DNA from: SAR324 cluster bacterium
GTDB lineage: Bacteria > SAR324 > XYD2-FULL-50-16
Assembly: GCA_028282885.1 (NCBI GenBank)
Contig: JANQGX010000075.1
Location: 173,308-237,307 of the forward strand
Direction of reading: 5' to 3'
DNA length: 64,000 nucleotides
Shown here piece by piece: positions 9,232 to 17,494 of this stretch. The position numbers and the translations under genes are program-made. The stretch's first letter is position 1. Each line of letters begins with the position of its first letter. The notes under the pieces were generated by a model. It made no database searches. It was given only the letters and a program-made list of their open reading frames with translations, and was not told where the DNA came from.

Positions 9232-10170
9232 TTATGTGCCTTCCGGAATATGCGAGTCAAGCCAGTTGATGACATCTTTGTAGACTTCATCTTTATTGAT
9301 CTCATTGAGCATTTCATGCCTGCCTTCCGGGTACAACTTCAAAGTGACGTCTGTAATGCCTGCCTTTTGATACGATCGGTATACCTTTTCCAAAGGTTTT
9401 GTCCCGCCCACAGGGTCCATATCTCCGGAAAACATCAGAATGGGGAGAGAAGCCGGTATTTTAGCTATATTTTGGGGATTGAATATCTCACCCAGTCCTA
9501 CCAGAAAATCAGCGAAGAATCCCGACGTAAATACACCTCCGCAATAGGGATCTTTGACATAGGCATCGACCACATTGCTGTCCCGGCTGAGCCAGTCGAA
9601 TTCTGTTCGGTTTGGTTTGAAAGCGTTATTATAGCTTCCGAACGTCATTTTATTAATCAGGCTACTCCTGTGCTTTCTACCTTTCAGAGTGCTTTCCAGC
9701 TTTGAAATAATTACACCTACCTTCCCCAGCAAACCGGGGTCACCCATGGTTCCGGAAAGAACAAGTCCGTTTATCTTATCTGAATTTTCAAATATGTAGT
9801 GCCTGGCAAGTGCCGACCCCATACTATGACCAATAAGAAAAACCGGTAAGTCGGGATGTCTTTCCCGAATAATACCGGTGAGCTGAACCATGTCTCCCAC
9901 GACTTTGAAAAAGCCATCCTCATCCGCAAAATATCCCACATTGTCCAATACGCCCGCTGTTTTACCATGTCCGCGATGATCATTGCCGTAAACGATATAT
10001 CCGTTTTCCACGAGATATCGGGCAAAAGTTTCATACCTCATGATGTGTTCAGCCATTCCGTGTGCGAGCTGGACAACAGCTTTGACACCGGTGGAGTCTT
10101 CAGGTGACCAATTAACAGAGAATATCTGCTGATTGTCCGGAGCGGTAAAATTGAAATCCTGATAATTCAT
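9232..10170 (-). CDS. Alpha/beta hydrolase, monoacylglycerol lipase type
   Basis: A 312-residue serine hydrolase of the alpha/beta fold, closest in pattern to lysophospholipase / monoacylglycerol lipase. The oxyanion region A-H-G-M-A-E-H (near residues 35-41), the N-D-H-R-G-H-G-K-T block and the nucleophile elbow G-H-S-M-G-S (Ser about residue 115) are typical of that family. The acid and histidine of the triad lie in S-G-D-M-D-P-V-G and E-G-R-H-E-M-L. It has no signal peptide. Translation from 10170 is supported by AAGGAGAGAT directly upstream; the longer frame from 10245 lacks this. It probably hydrolyses monoglycerides or related esters; the exact substrate is inferred from family only. 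Single gene, convergent with the sensor kinase. Confidence 0.9.
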   Translation of the reverse strand: MNYQDFNFTAPDNQQIFSVNWSPEDSTGVKAVVQLAHGMAEHIMRYETFARYLVENGYIVYGNDHRGHGKTAGVLDNVGYFADEDGFFKVVGDMVQLTGIIRERHPDLPVFLIGHSMGSALARHYIFENSDKINGLVLSGTMGDPGLLGKVGVIISKLESTLKGRKHRSSLINKMTFGSYNNAFKPNRTEFDWLSRDSNVVDAYVKDPYCGGVFTSGFFADFLVGLGEIFNPQNIAKIPASLPILMFSGDMDPVGGTKPLEKVYRSYQKAGITDVTLKLYPEGRHEMLNEINKDEVYKDVINWLDSHIPEGT

Positions 10171-10529
10171 ATCTCTCCTTGTATATTCAGTTGAATCAAA
10201 GGGATTGTTTTTCTGGATCATATGCCAGACTGATCCAAATGACAAACCAAAATAAACATTGATCTCCCGTTCAATGGCAGTGGAAGGATTGTTTTTTGAA
10301 CAGGATAGAAAACATTGGTGTTATTCGACGTATGTCATCCTTAGCAGGGGCTGCAAAACAGTACAGGTTGCAAATGGTATAATGGCAATAAAACGAAGCA
10401 ACCATTGCGATTTGCTTTGAGATAGTTAATGTTGGATTGAATCGCAGAGGCTAAAGGTTTGTTTTTCCGAGGCTTTTTTGAGGAGCATTTATCAATTAGG
10501 CTATGACGATAATTCTCAATAAATACAGA
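10171..10529. other. Intergenic region
   Basis: About 360 bases between two genes on the minus strand. I see no coding frame, no strong stem-loop with a T-run and no recognisable regulatory motif. Confidence 0.5.
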
Positions 10530-11258
10530 TTAATGCCCACAATGGCAGTATGTTTTCAGATCAAGTATACAAGCTGTGGCGTCAATGGTCACACCATAGA
10601 AAATCACAGGCTTGGGCTGATTAATAAAAGTGGAAATCGTTCCGTTAACCAGGGTTGAACCCGTAGCAAAAACCAGGTCGCACCAATCTGCCGCCTCTTT
10701 ATATTGAGGTGTGGATTCTACAAGAACGCCAAATCTAATCTGTCCGATGTTATCAGGATCAAGATCCAGGACTCTGACCTGATTTTTCTTTAACAGCATT
10801 TCGAGAAAGCGGGGCTGATAACCTACTTGCAGGATTTTTTTACCTTGAAACTCAGCTAGCGTGACAAGGTGATTCGCACAGTCTACAGGCTCTTGATTTC
10901 TGCAATGAACGGTTTTCTCACATAAACCCAGGTATTTGTAAATGGCGTTGAGTCCCGCTACAAATGTTGCTCTGTCACGTGTATTCTGATGATCGATAAT
11001 CAGTAACTTTTCAATTGGGAATGAGCTGTCTGAGAATTCATCGGTGAATGCCTGGCCTGAAGCACCTTTAAATACGGCTTCAATCATTACTTCCTTGCCT
11101 TTGACAATAGGGTAATCATCATGGTCCGGCTTGCCAATAGCTTCTGTAGAAGATAAAGCACGACAGGTAATATCAATGCTGCTTCCGGCAAGGTTGTTCT
11201 CCTCGATTTGATCTTTTAGGTTGTCTTTTAACCGAAGAAATATCTCATCATTCGTCAT
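10530..11258 (-). CDS. DUF364-like putative heavy-metal chelation protein
   Basis: A 242-residue cytosolic protein resembling the DUF4213/DUF364 family, sometimes labelled putative heavy-metal chelation. Family-like features are the N-terminal K-G-K-E-V-M-I-E-A-V-F block, the central G-Y-Q-P-R-F-L segment after I-L-Q-V, and the C-terminal A-T-G-S-T-L-V-N-G-T followed by a late cysteine pair C-H-C-G-H. Members often sit near metal or cofactor enzymes, but nothing nearby supports a specific pathway. The start at 11258 follows CAAGGGAGAAAAAAC, a good ribosome site; an upstream in-frame start at 11330 has none. The Cys/His-rich tail could bind metal, which is inference. Confidence 0.68.
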   Translation of the reverse strand: MTNDEIFLRLKDNLKDQIEENNLAGSSIDITCRALSSTEAIGKPDHDDYPIVKGKEVMIEAVFKGASGQAFTDEFSDSSFPIEKLLIIDHQNTRDRATFVAGLNAIYKYLGLCEKTVHCRNQEPVDCANHLVTLAEFQGKKILQVGYQPRFLEMLLKKNQVRVLDLDPDNIGQIRFGVLVESTPQYKEAADWCDLVFATGSTLVNGTISTFINQPKPVIFYGVTIDATACILDLKTYCHCGH

Positions 11259-11368
11259 GTTTTTTCTCCCTTGTACCATTTTGTAGATATGTATATTAAC
11301 TGCCTGAAATCGGAGTCTCTCACAAAACAATCCCTGTTTTTGGATTCGGATTCAAAAGTAGATCACTG

Positions 11369-11581
11369 TCACGTTAAGCTTTTTTCACCCGTACCGATTA
11401 TCTCAGGATCAAGCTGTAACGGCTTTGACAGGCCCAGGCGATTTATCATGAGCAACTCACTATAGTCTAACCCCGATTCTTCCGGGTGACAGGCCGAAAT
11501 ACAAATGTCTCCGTACCAGATCAAATCTATGTTATATTTTTCCAACTGTCGACACCTGTTCATGTAATACACGGTCACCAC
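11369..11581 (-). pseudogene. Short unrecognised frame, possible gene remnant
   Basis: A 70-codon frame, open for some codons further upstream, with amino-acid use that looks like real protein (for example C-H-P-E-E-S-G-L-D-Y-S-E-L-L and Q-L-D-P-E-I-I-G-T-G-E-K). It has no ribosome site and no obvious start. I do not recognise a family. It may be the end of a lost gene, a small protein or chance. It points the same way as the DUF364-like gene and ends 111 bases before it. Confidence 0.22.
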
Positions 11582-11604
11582 AACGGGGATAAAAACAAAT
11601 TGAG

Positions 11605-11646
11605 AAGGGGCGTGACCTCAGGCGGTTTATTAACCCCCCTTTTTTT
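11605..11646 (+). terminator. Possible rho-independent terminator or leader attenuator
   Basis: AAGGGG at 11605-11610 can pair with CCCCTT ending a C-run at 11634-11641, followed by a T-run. The loop is long (about 25 bases) but contains a further ACC/GGT pairing. It points toward the PAS/receiver gene that starts 180 bases later, so it could be a leader terminator; no plus-strand gene lies just upstream. Confidence 0.3.
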
Positions 11647-11823
11647 CCTGTCGTTCAAACACCTTCCACCGGTATGTCTTCAAAAACAGCTTCGAAATGT
11701 ATATCCCTTCCAGCTTACCATCAATTGCTATTGCCGGATCAATCTGCTAATACTGTGTCATGATGCAATTCCGATTTTCTAATATCCAAAACCAAAGAGT
11801 CTGAAACAAAACTGTTCAAATCT

Positions 11824-13374
11824 ATGATTACCAGATCTCTTTCAACGCTAATTGCCTTTTTATTGTCATCAGTTACGGTGTGTGCTGCTGGCAAAGATTT
11901 GCCAAGCGTGGGCGTAAAAACAGCACTCATTTTGGTTATCATAATCGTTCTTTTAATTCTAGCTGGCTTGATCATTGTCTTTGACAGAATCCACCTGGGA
12001 AGGCAAAGGCGAGTAAACAGAATCACGGCAGAGAATCTAAATACTAGTGAAGAATTAATTAAACTATTGTTCGAAGAAATTCCCGCCGCCTTCTGTCTTG
12101 TCGATCACCGCGGCTTGATAAAACAGATGAGCAAGAATTTTGGGAAGTTATTGGGTATAGAAATTGATAACACGATTAATACACCATTGGAAAACTATAT
12201 CGATTTCGAACAGGATGACGAACGAGCAAGTGATGGATTTCTGCAGTTGGTGCAATTGAGTGAAACAGGACCTGTTCAAGGACGATATCGAAACCATTCA
12301 AATGATGAAAATCCTGGTGATGCATTCACTATCAGCATCGCACCAGCAAAATCAGCAACATCTCCCTATCTGGTGGTATTGGATCACAAATCGGATTTTC
12401 AAGTCGAAGAAAACGGGAAATCAGACGATATTTGGCAGGTTTTGAAGAACCGGCTTCCGGAAGACTTCGCGCATGATATCCGCACACCTCTGAATGCGAT
12501 AATCGGGTTCAGCCAGATTCTGCACAACAGGGCGGGGAAAGAGAACTACCCGGTTGATATTCTTGAAATGTTAAACAACATCAGACGAAGCGGGCAGGAG
12601 CTGACTTTATCTGTTAATTCCTTGATCGAAACCATAAAACCTGGATCCACAAATCTGACCGGCCAACATTTTAATCCGGATTATGACGACAATGCAGATT
12701 CTATTGAAACACCCAACTATTCCAGAAGTAGTAAAATTCTTGTGGTTGAAGACAACCCGGTCAATCAGGATCTAATGAGGACGTTTTTTCACGACCTGGG
12801 ATTGGAAATAACATCGGCTATGAATGGGCTCGAAGGTGTGGATAAAGCCAATGAACTTTTACCCGATCTTGTCTTTATGGATATCAGGATGCCCAAAATG
12901 GGCGGACTAAAAGCAATTGAGCAAATCAGGGATAACCCCAGAACCAAGTCGTTACCGGTTATCGCTCTTTCAGCAGACACAGCCGAAGAGAAGAAGCAGG
13001 AAGCCCTTCAAGCGGGATTTTCAGACTATCTCACCAAACCATTCGATCTTGACGATCTCTATCCATTTTTAAACCGGCATTTAAAAAAGGTGAGGGTGGG
13101 AGATCAGGAAATTGAATCACAAACGGAGACTATTCCGGATGAAGTTCGTAACAGGCTTGATGCTGCTTTTGGTGACCTCTCATTGATTCCGAAGGATTAT
13201 TCCAATGCTTTGCTTGAGGCATTGGAGAAAATGAAATCATTGGTCCAACCCTACAAATCCAATCTTCCACAAGTCCTTCAAGAGATCGAAACAGCAGTTT
13301 ATGAATGTGATGATGATAAAATTGATCGGCTCATTAAAGAACAATTGAACCTGATATCAAGTTCCGGACTGTGA
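11824..13374 (+). CDS. PAS-HisKA-receiver protein lacking an ATPase domain
   Basis: A 516-residue signalling protein. Residues 1-22 look like a signal or first membrane segment, and a strong transmembrane helix follows at about 33-56. A PAS-like domain spans about 75-190. A HisKA H-box F-A-H-D-I-R-T-P-L-N-A-I-I-G-F has its histidine near residue 217. A receiver domain begins at about 300 (I-L-V-V-E-D-N-P-V-N) with the phospho-acceptor Asp in L-V-F-M-D-I-R-M-P (near 354), conserved Ser/Thr and Lys in A-L-S-A-D and L-T-K-P-F. Only about 30 residues separate the HisKA helices from the receiver, so the roughly 110-residue HATPase domain is absent and the protein cannot autophosphorylate by itself. 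The C-terminal 85 residues are helical. It may act as a phosphorelay partner of another kinase. Confidence 0.85.
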   Translation: MITRSLSTLIAFLLSSVTVCAAGKDLPSVGVKTALILVIIIVLLILAGLIIVFDRIHLGRQRRVNRITAENLNTSEELIKLLFEEIPAAFCLVDHRGLIKQMSKNFGKLLGIEIDNTINTPLENYIDFEQDDERASDGFLQLVQLSETGPVQGRYRNHSNDENPGDAFTISIAPAKSATSPYLVVLDHKSDFQVEENGKSDDIWQVLKNRLPEDFAHDIRTPLNAIIGFSQILHNRAGKENYPVDILEMLNNIRRSGQELTLSVNSLIETIKPGSTNLTGQHFNPDYDDNADSIETPNYSRSSKILVVEDNPVNQDLMRTFFHDLGLEITSAMNGLEGVDKANELLPDLVFMDIRMPKMGGLKAIEQIRDNPRTKSLPVIALSADTAEEKKQEALQAGFSDYLTKPFDLDDLYPFLNRHLKKVRVGDQEIESQTETIPDEVRNRLDAAFGDLSLIPKDYSNALLEALEKMKSLVQPYKSNLPQVLQEIETAVYECDDDKIDRLIKEQLNLISSSGL

Positions 13375-13382
13375 GACTGAGA

Positions 13383-14996
13383 TTATTCTATTGATTGAGC
13401 CGCCGGGAGAACATCACTTGTCGAGTCGGATACTGCACCAACAGGCTGTGCTGGAGAAGCAGCAGCCCCATCGTCAGAGATTTGCGAATTTGGACCAATG
13501 GCCTCCTGCCGATCCGTTTCAGCATCTGTCAGACGGGAATTTCCTGGTGAGGGTATGGAGGAGGATTGATCGGAAGTAACATCCGCGGCTGGTTCCACAT
13601 CGGTTGTAATCTGCTGCTCAGTTTGAATCGATACAGGAAGGGGCTGGTCGGAAGTAACATCCTGAGTCGGACCGTCACCAGTTATCACCTGCGACTCCTG
13701 CTGCGCTGGCGCCGATTGCAGAATGTCAGGGGAAGAATCCGCCGCTTCATTTGGTTGCGTGGGTTGATCAGGTGTTGCATCCGTCGCCAGACTCAAATCA
13801 GTTTGTGATTCCACATTGGAAGGCTGATCGGAGGTCGAGTCGTGTAAAGGTTGGTTTCCGGTCAAGGGATCGGCTGCAGAAACATTCGTTGAAGGAATAT
13901 CATCGGATTGCAAAGCCGTTTCTGTTTCTCCCAACAACTGCTCATCACCGGATGTATCTCTACTGCCAAGGGATTCAGCGGGTTGGGAGATTATATCACC
14001 TGTTGCATCCGCCTGTGCTTTGGTACTTTCGAAAACCTGCTCATCTCCGGATGCATCTATACTACCTGGGATTTCCGCAGGATGTGAAATAACGTCACCA
14101 GTTGCGTCTCCAATTACCATCGGCGATTCAAGCGCTGCCGGTTGATCGCCGGTAGCATCTTCGGAAATGCCTTCAGCAGATCCGATGTCAGTTGTTGCGT
14201 CGGTTGTTGCGTCTACCATATCTGCGACTTCCGGGACTATTCCGATATGAGTTTCTGAAGCCGCATCACCGGTTGCGTCAATTGCATCTTCAAAAGCTGC
14301 TTCCGAGCCCATTTTTCGCAGTTTTTCCACTGCACGAAGGCTGAATTTGTCTGTTTTTGAGATGGCTGAAAGTTGAATCAAAAGCGTCAACTGCTGATCC
14401 GTTTTATCCAGTTCTCCCAAAACCTCGCTCATTTCATAAATTCCCTGGGTAAAGAAAGGGCTACCAAAAAACTCTGCCAGTAAAGTGCTGTAGTAGCTAA
14501 GACTCTCCTCCAATGAACCTTGTCTTCTCTTCTGCTGCGCCAAGATAAGAATTAACAAGTCCTTGGGAAGGCGTGTATCCGGTTGGTTGATAATGTCGAG
14601 AAGGATTTTTTCGAACTCTTCCGAATGGCCCAGCGTGTCAAGAAGAAGAGCCCTGTTGAACTCCCGAAGATTTTTGAGTTCTGCAGTGAGTTTATTCAAA
14701 GCGCTGGATTCAAGTCTGTCCTCAAATTGAAATAGAAGACTGTCCATCTCCAGTAGGTTTTTTTTGAATTTGTTATTTTCTGCTGTGAGACGCTCAACCT
14801 GGGTATTAAGATATTCCTTTTGCGCCTGGAGTTCTTTCTTTTGACGGTCGAACTCCTCCTTGAGTTGCAGCATCTCCTGCTGCAATTTGAAAACTGATTT
14901 GCGAAACTGGCGAATTGCATCCGCGTCTCCCTGGGCCAATACCAGCCCGGGGAGAAGGATGAAAATGAGGGCAATGAGGCTAGTGGGTGACTTCAC
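13383..14996 (-). CDS. Periplasmic coiled-coil protein with Asp-Thr repeats, CpoB-like position
   Basis: A 537-residue exported protein, last gene of the tol-pal cluster. It has a signal peptide (cleavage probably after L-A-Q), a strong coiled-coil at about residues 25-100 and an alpha-helical, TPR-like region to about 235. The place and the coiled-coil resemble CpoB/YbgF, which couples Tol-Pal to cell-wall synthesis, but I see no clear canonical TPR, so the name is not assigned. The last 300 residues are low-complexity, acidic, with about 14 copies of a D-x-T/S-x-D pentad (DATGD, DATTD, DVTSD, DSTSD and similar) at irregular spacing of 10-40 residues. Such repeats could bind calcium or act as a periplasmic spacer; both are inference. 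The start codon is GTG; no strong ribosome site is seen. It lies 31 bases after tolB. Confidence 0.7.
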   Translation of the reverse strand: MKSPTSLIALIFILLPGLVLAQGDADAIRQFRKSVFKLQQEMLQLKEEFDRQKKELQAQKEYLNTQVERLTAENNKFKKNLLEMDSLLFQFEDRLESSALNKLTAELKNLREFNRALLLDTLGHSEEFEKILLDIINQPDTRLPKDLLILILAQQKRRQGSLEESLSYYSTLLAEFFGSPFFTQGIYEMSEVLGELDKTDQQLTLLIQLSAISKTDKFSLRAVEKLRKMGSEAAFEDAIDATGDAASETHIGIVPEVADMVDATTDATTDIGSAEGISEDATGDQPAALESPMVIGDATGDVISHPAEIPGSIDASGDEQVFESTKAQADATGDIISQPAESLGSRDTSGDEQLLGETETALQSDDIPSTNVSAADPLTGNQPLHDSTSDQPSNVESQTDLSLATDATPDQPTQPNEAADSSPDILQSAPAQQESQVITGDGPTQDVTSDQPLPVSIQTEQQITTDVEPAADVTSDQSSSIPSPGNSRLTDAETDRQEAIGPNSQISDDGAAASPAQPVGAVSDSTSDVLPAAQSIE

Positions 14997-15027
14997 AGTT
15001 CAGAAAGCGTCCATAAAGCTGTTGATA

Positions 15028-16305
15028 TTAATGCAGGGCAGGGCCCCAAGTCGGGGTTGTTTCCACTGTATCTGCATTTGCACCGGTTAAACGCTTATAT
15101 TGTCCCCCACTTGCCAGCATGTAGTAAACCTTGGAAGCGGCTTTTTTTCCTGTTTTTCCTGTAAAAGCAATGAGGGAGCCGTCCGGTGACCATGTAGGCT
15201 CTTCTGCATCAAGTCTATCGCCGGTCAATCGTTTCTCGTCTCCGCTCTCCACGTTGATGCGATAAATGGATGATTTACCTTCTCTAATGGATTTGAATGC
15301 AAGATACTTACTGTTTGGAGACCAGGCAGGAGAAGCGTTATATCCTCCACGGTGAGTCAGGCGGCGTGATTTTTTAGTGTTCAGGTCCAAAATGTATATC
15401 TGGGGTTCTGAAGTCTGATCCGATACGAACGCCATCATGCTGTTGTCCGGTGAGATAGCAGGTTCCGTATCAATAGTGGGATTAAAGGTAACCTGGGCCA
15501 CCTTTTCGAACTTAATTGAGTCGGTTTGGTCGATGTCCCCGGATAGTCTGAATCGGAATATGTCCGAGTTCTGATCTGCCACATGCAATGTCATGTATAC
15601 CGTGCCATCGGGTGCCCAAAAGGGACTACTGGCGGTTCCAGATTCTTTGAAGATCTCATGTGATTTGAAAACCAGGGGTTCAACTTTCTGTAGATTGATG
15701 ACAGTTCCAAAATCGGTGTGGGATGTGTAGATCACCTGATCTTTGGCCTGATTCCAGCTTGCACCATAATTTGAGTAAAAATTATAGGTAATCTGATTTT
15801 TCGTGTCAGGGATCTTAAATGAGGACTTGTACATGACTTTTCGAGTCTCTTCCGTAACAGACCAGGTCAGGGTACTGCCAAGAGAACCTTCTATACCGAA
15901 CAACTCCTTGATAATGCGATTGGCCATTTGTGCAGTTTTTCTTCCGACGTACTTCTCTTCCGTGTTTCGGAATTTGATACCAAAATTCTTGGTACCGTAG
16001 CTACTCTGCTTTTCGCCCTTTATGGTAACATAAAGCTCTTTCGCTTCAACAGAGTTGCCAATCTGAATAGCATAGTCAGATCCTTTTGCGGTGCTAACGT
16101 TTTCAAAAAGCAACACAGCTTCAAGCATGTCTTTGATTTGAGCAACAAACTGCGTATTCAAGCGGGTGTTTTTTGTGGCAGCTACATAAATCTTAGCTTT
16201 CTTGATGTTCGGTTTGCTCACCTCGAAATAATCTAATGCAAAGCCAGTTGCATAGAAAAAAGGAAGAACAACAAGTAAAACAACTGCTTTTTTTATTGTT
16301 TTCAT
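15028..16305 (-). CDS. tolB: Tol-Pal system beta-propeller protein TolB
   Basis: A 425-residue periplasmic protein. A signal peptide (M-K-T-I-K-K then a hydrophobic core ending near T-G-F-A) is followed by the TolB N-terminal alpha/beta domain (about 30-165) and a six-bladed beta-propeller. The propeller carries repeats of the PD40 type: S-P-D-N-S-M-M-A-F, S-P-N-S-K-Y-L-A-F and S-P-D-G-S-L-I-A-F. TolB contacts Pal and TolA and is needed for outer-membrane constriction during division. The start at 16305 is preferred because GAGGTG lies at the right distance. An ATG at 16317 overlaps the tolA stop codon as ATGA and would add four residues. Translational coupling with tolA is likely. Confidence 0.95.
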   Translation of the reverse strand: MKTIKKAVVLLVVLPFFYATGFALDYFEVSKPNIKKAKIYVAATKNTRLNTQFVAQIKDMLEAVLLFENVSTAKGSDYAIQIGNSVEAKELYVTIKGEKQSSYGTKNFGIKFRNTEEKYVGRKTAQMANRIIKELFGIEGSLGSTLTWSVTEETRKVMYKSSFKIPDTKNQITYNFYSNYGASWNQAKDQVIYTSHTDFGTVINLQKVEPLVFKSHEIFKESGTASSPFWAPDGTVYMTLHVADQNSDIFRFRLSGDIDQTDSIKFEKVAQVTFNPTIDTEPAISPDNSMMAFVSDQTSEPQIYILDLNTKKSRRLTHRGGYNASPAWSPNSKYLAFKSIREGKSSIYRINVESGDEKRLTGDRLDAEEPTWSPDGSLIAFTGKTGKKAASKVYYMLASGGQYKRLTGANADTVETTPTWGPALH

Positions 16306-16313
16306 ATTGCACC

Positions 16314-17494
16314 TCATTCGTTATTGATTTGTTTTGAGGTGAATCTTAAACCAATTTCAGTTGATTCACCCGTAAACCCCTCCGGAAGCGGAGGTAAATG
16401 ATCCAGGTTTTTAAAAACTTGAACTACCGAGTGATTAAAAAACCTGTTTCTCGATGATTCTACAAAATCATAATCAAGGATCTTTCCTGATTTTGAAATC
16501 TTCAGTTTTACCAGGATTTCCAGAGTCGGATCCATCTCCAGCGGAAGATTCCAATAAGGCTTGATTGCCTTGTTTACTTCGGGAATATACTCTCTCAGCA
16601 TGATCCTGCTTAATGGGAAGTGTTTCCATTTTGCTGCGATCTGCCTCTGCCTGAACATATCCCGATTGTCAGTCAGGATGGTTTTAACCTTCTTCACCCT
16701 GGTTTCTGACTTTAACTCATCTTCCTGTTTCCTGGTTTTCTGTTCTATCGACTTGGAGCGCTTTCCCAAATCAACCGAGAAGTTTTTAAGAACCGAACTA
16801 AACTGCTTCTTGATGTCGTCACGCTTGGTTTTTTTGACCGGTACCGCGCTTTTAATGGTTTCTATTTCAAAGACATCGTCACGAACAACTGCCTGTTGAT
16901 CAGGCGATTCGATTGTATTGTCCCCGGGTATATCTATATCAAGTTCAACATCATCTTCCAGAACAGGTTCCCCAACGGTTTCGGGTTGGTCGCCCTCATC
17001 GATCAGCTCTTCTTCAATAGCGACAACCTGTTCTTCAGGACCGGGTTGTTCTTCAACAGGTTCTTCCTCCACAACCGGTTCTTCTTCAACGATCTCTTCT
17101 TCCTCTATCGGCTCTTCCTCATCCAGCTCTTCTTCCACAACCGGTTCTTCTTCAACGATCTCTTCTTCCTCTACCGGTTCTTCTTCAATTATTGGCTCGG
17201 GCTCCCCAGGTACTTCTTCCACCACCGGTTCAGGGGCAGGCTCCGGAACCGGTTCAGGTTCCGGCATAAACATTCTTCTTAGTTGATCCTGATCGATGAA
17301 ATCAACATCCAGAGCTCTTGACTCCAATTCGGCCAGGCTGAGTTCCGGGAATCTTGTAAATTTTAAATAAAAAAAAAGAACCCAAACACAGACAGATGCA
17401 ATAACAGAGAAACGGCTATTCCATAGCGAATAATGTGTTTTCCACTGAAAGTCAATCTAGTCTTTCTGGTCAAAAACCAACCCGATATTTTCAT
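16314..17494 (-). CDS. tolA: TolA/TonB-type energy transducer, frame-interrupted at a T9 run
   Basis: The body, read from about 17368 to 16314, has an N-terminal linker (F-T-R-F-P-E-L-S), a Glu/Pro-rich spacer with repeats, and a TonB/TolA C-terminal domain of about 90 residues. This frame has no ATG or GTG before the body, only TTG at 17327, which would omit any membrane anchor. The anchor is found one frame away: ATG at 17494 begins M-K-I-S-G-W-F-L-T-R-K, followed by the hydrophobic segment G-I-A-V-S-L-L-L-H-L-S-V-F-G-F-F-F-F and then a stop at 17363-17365. The two frames meet at nine T (17369-17377 on the minus strand). A -1 shift or one extra T there joins anchor and body into about 393 residues. 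The anchor ORF overlaps the end of tolR. The break may be programmed slippage, phase variation or a sequencing error. Confidence 0.82.
17068..17173 (-). repeat. Two exact 40-base direct repeats in the tolA spacer
   Basis: The same 40-base sequence occurs at 17068-17107 and 17134-17173, a period of 66 bases (22 codons). It encodes an E-E-E-I-V-E-E-E-P-V-V-E-E segment of the TolA spacer. Because the period keeps the frame, recombination between the copies would change spacer length without disrupting the protein. Confidence 0.9.

Larger units (their letters stand above)
11259..11823. other. Intergenic region with possible gene remnant
   Basis: Some 565 bases between divergent genes. It contains a short minus-strand frame at 11369-11581 that looks protein-like but lacks a ribosome site, and a G-run/C-run/T-run arrangement at 11605-11646. 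Otherwise nothing recognisable. Confidence 0.5.

Noticed and set aside
13391..14092. Plus-strand frames opposite the Asp-Thr repeat gene
   Set aside because: Repeat-driven open frames with Arg/Leu-rich content, no ribosome site and no domain.
16896..17286. Plus-strand Ser/Gly- and Phe/Leu-rich frames opposite tolA
   Set aside because: They are mirror images of the Glu/Pro repeat codons and have no start context or domain.
17327..17327. TTG as the true start of tolA
   Set aside because: It would give a TolA without a membrane anchor, and a matching anchor lies immediately upstream in another frame.
17456..17456. ATT directly after the tolR stop as tolA start
   Set aside because: The in-frame hydrophobic stretch from ATT is possible, but ATT starts are very rare, no ribosome site exists, and the anchor in the other frame matches the TolA/TonB pattern better.
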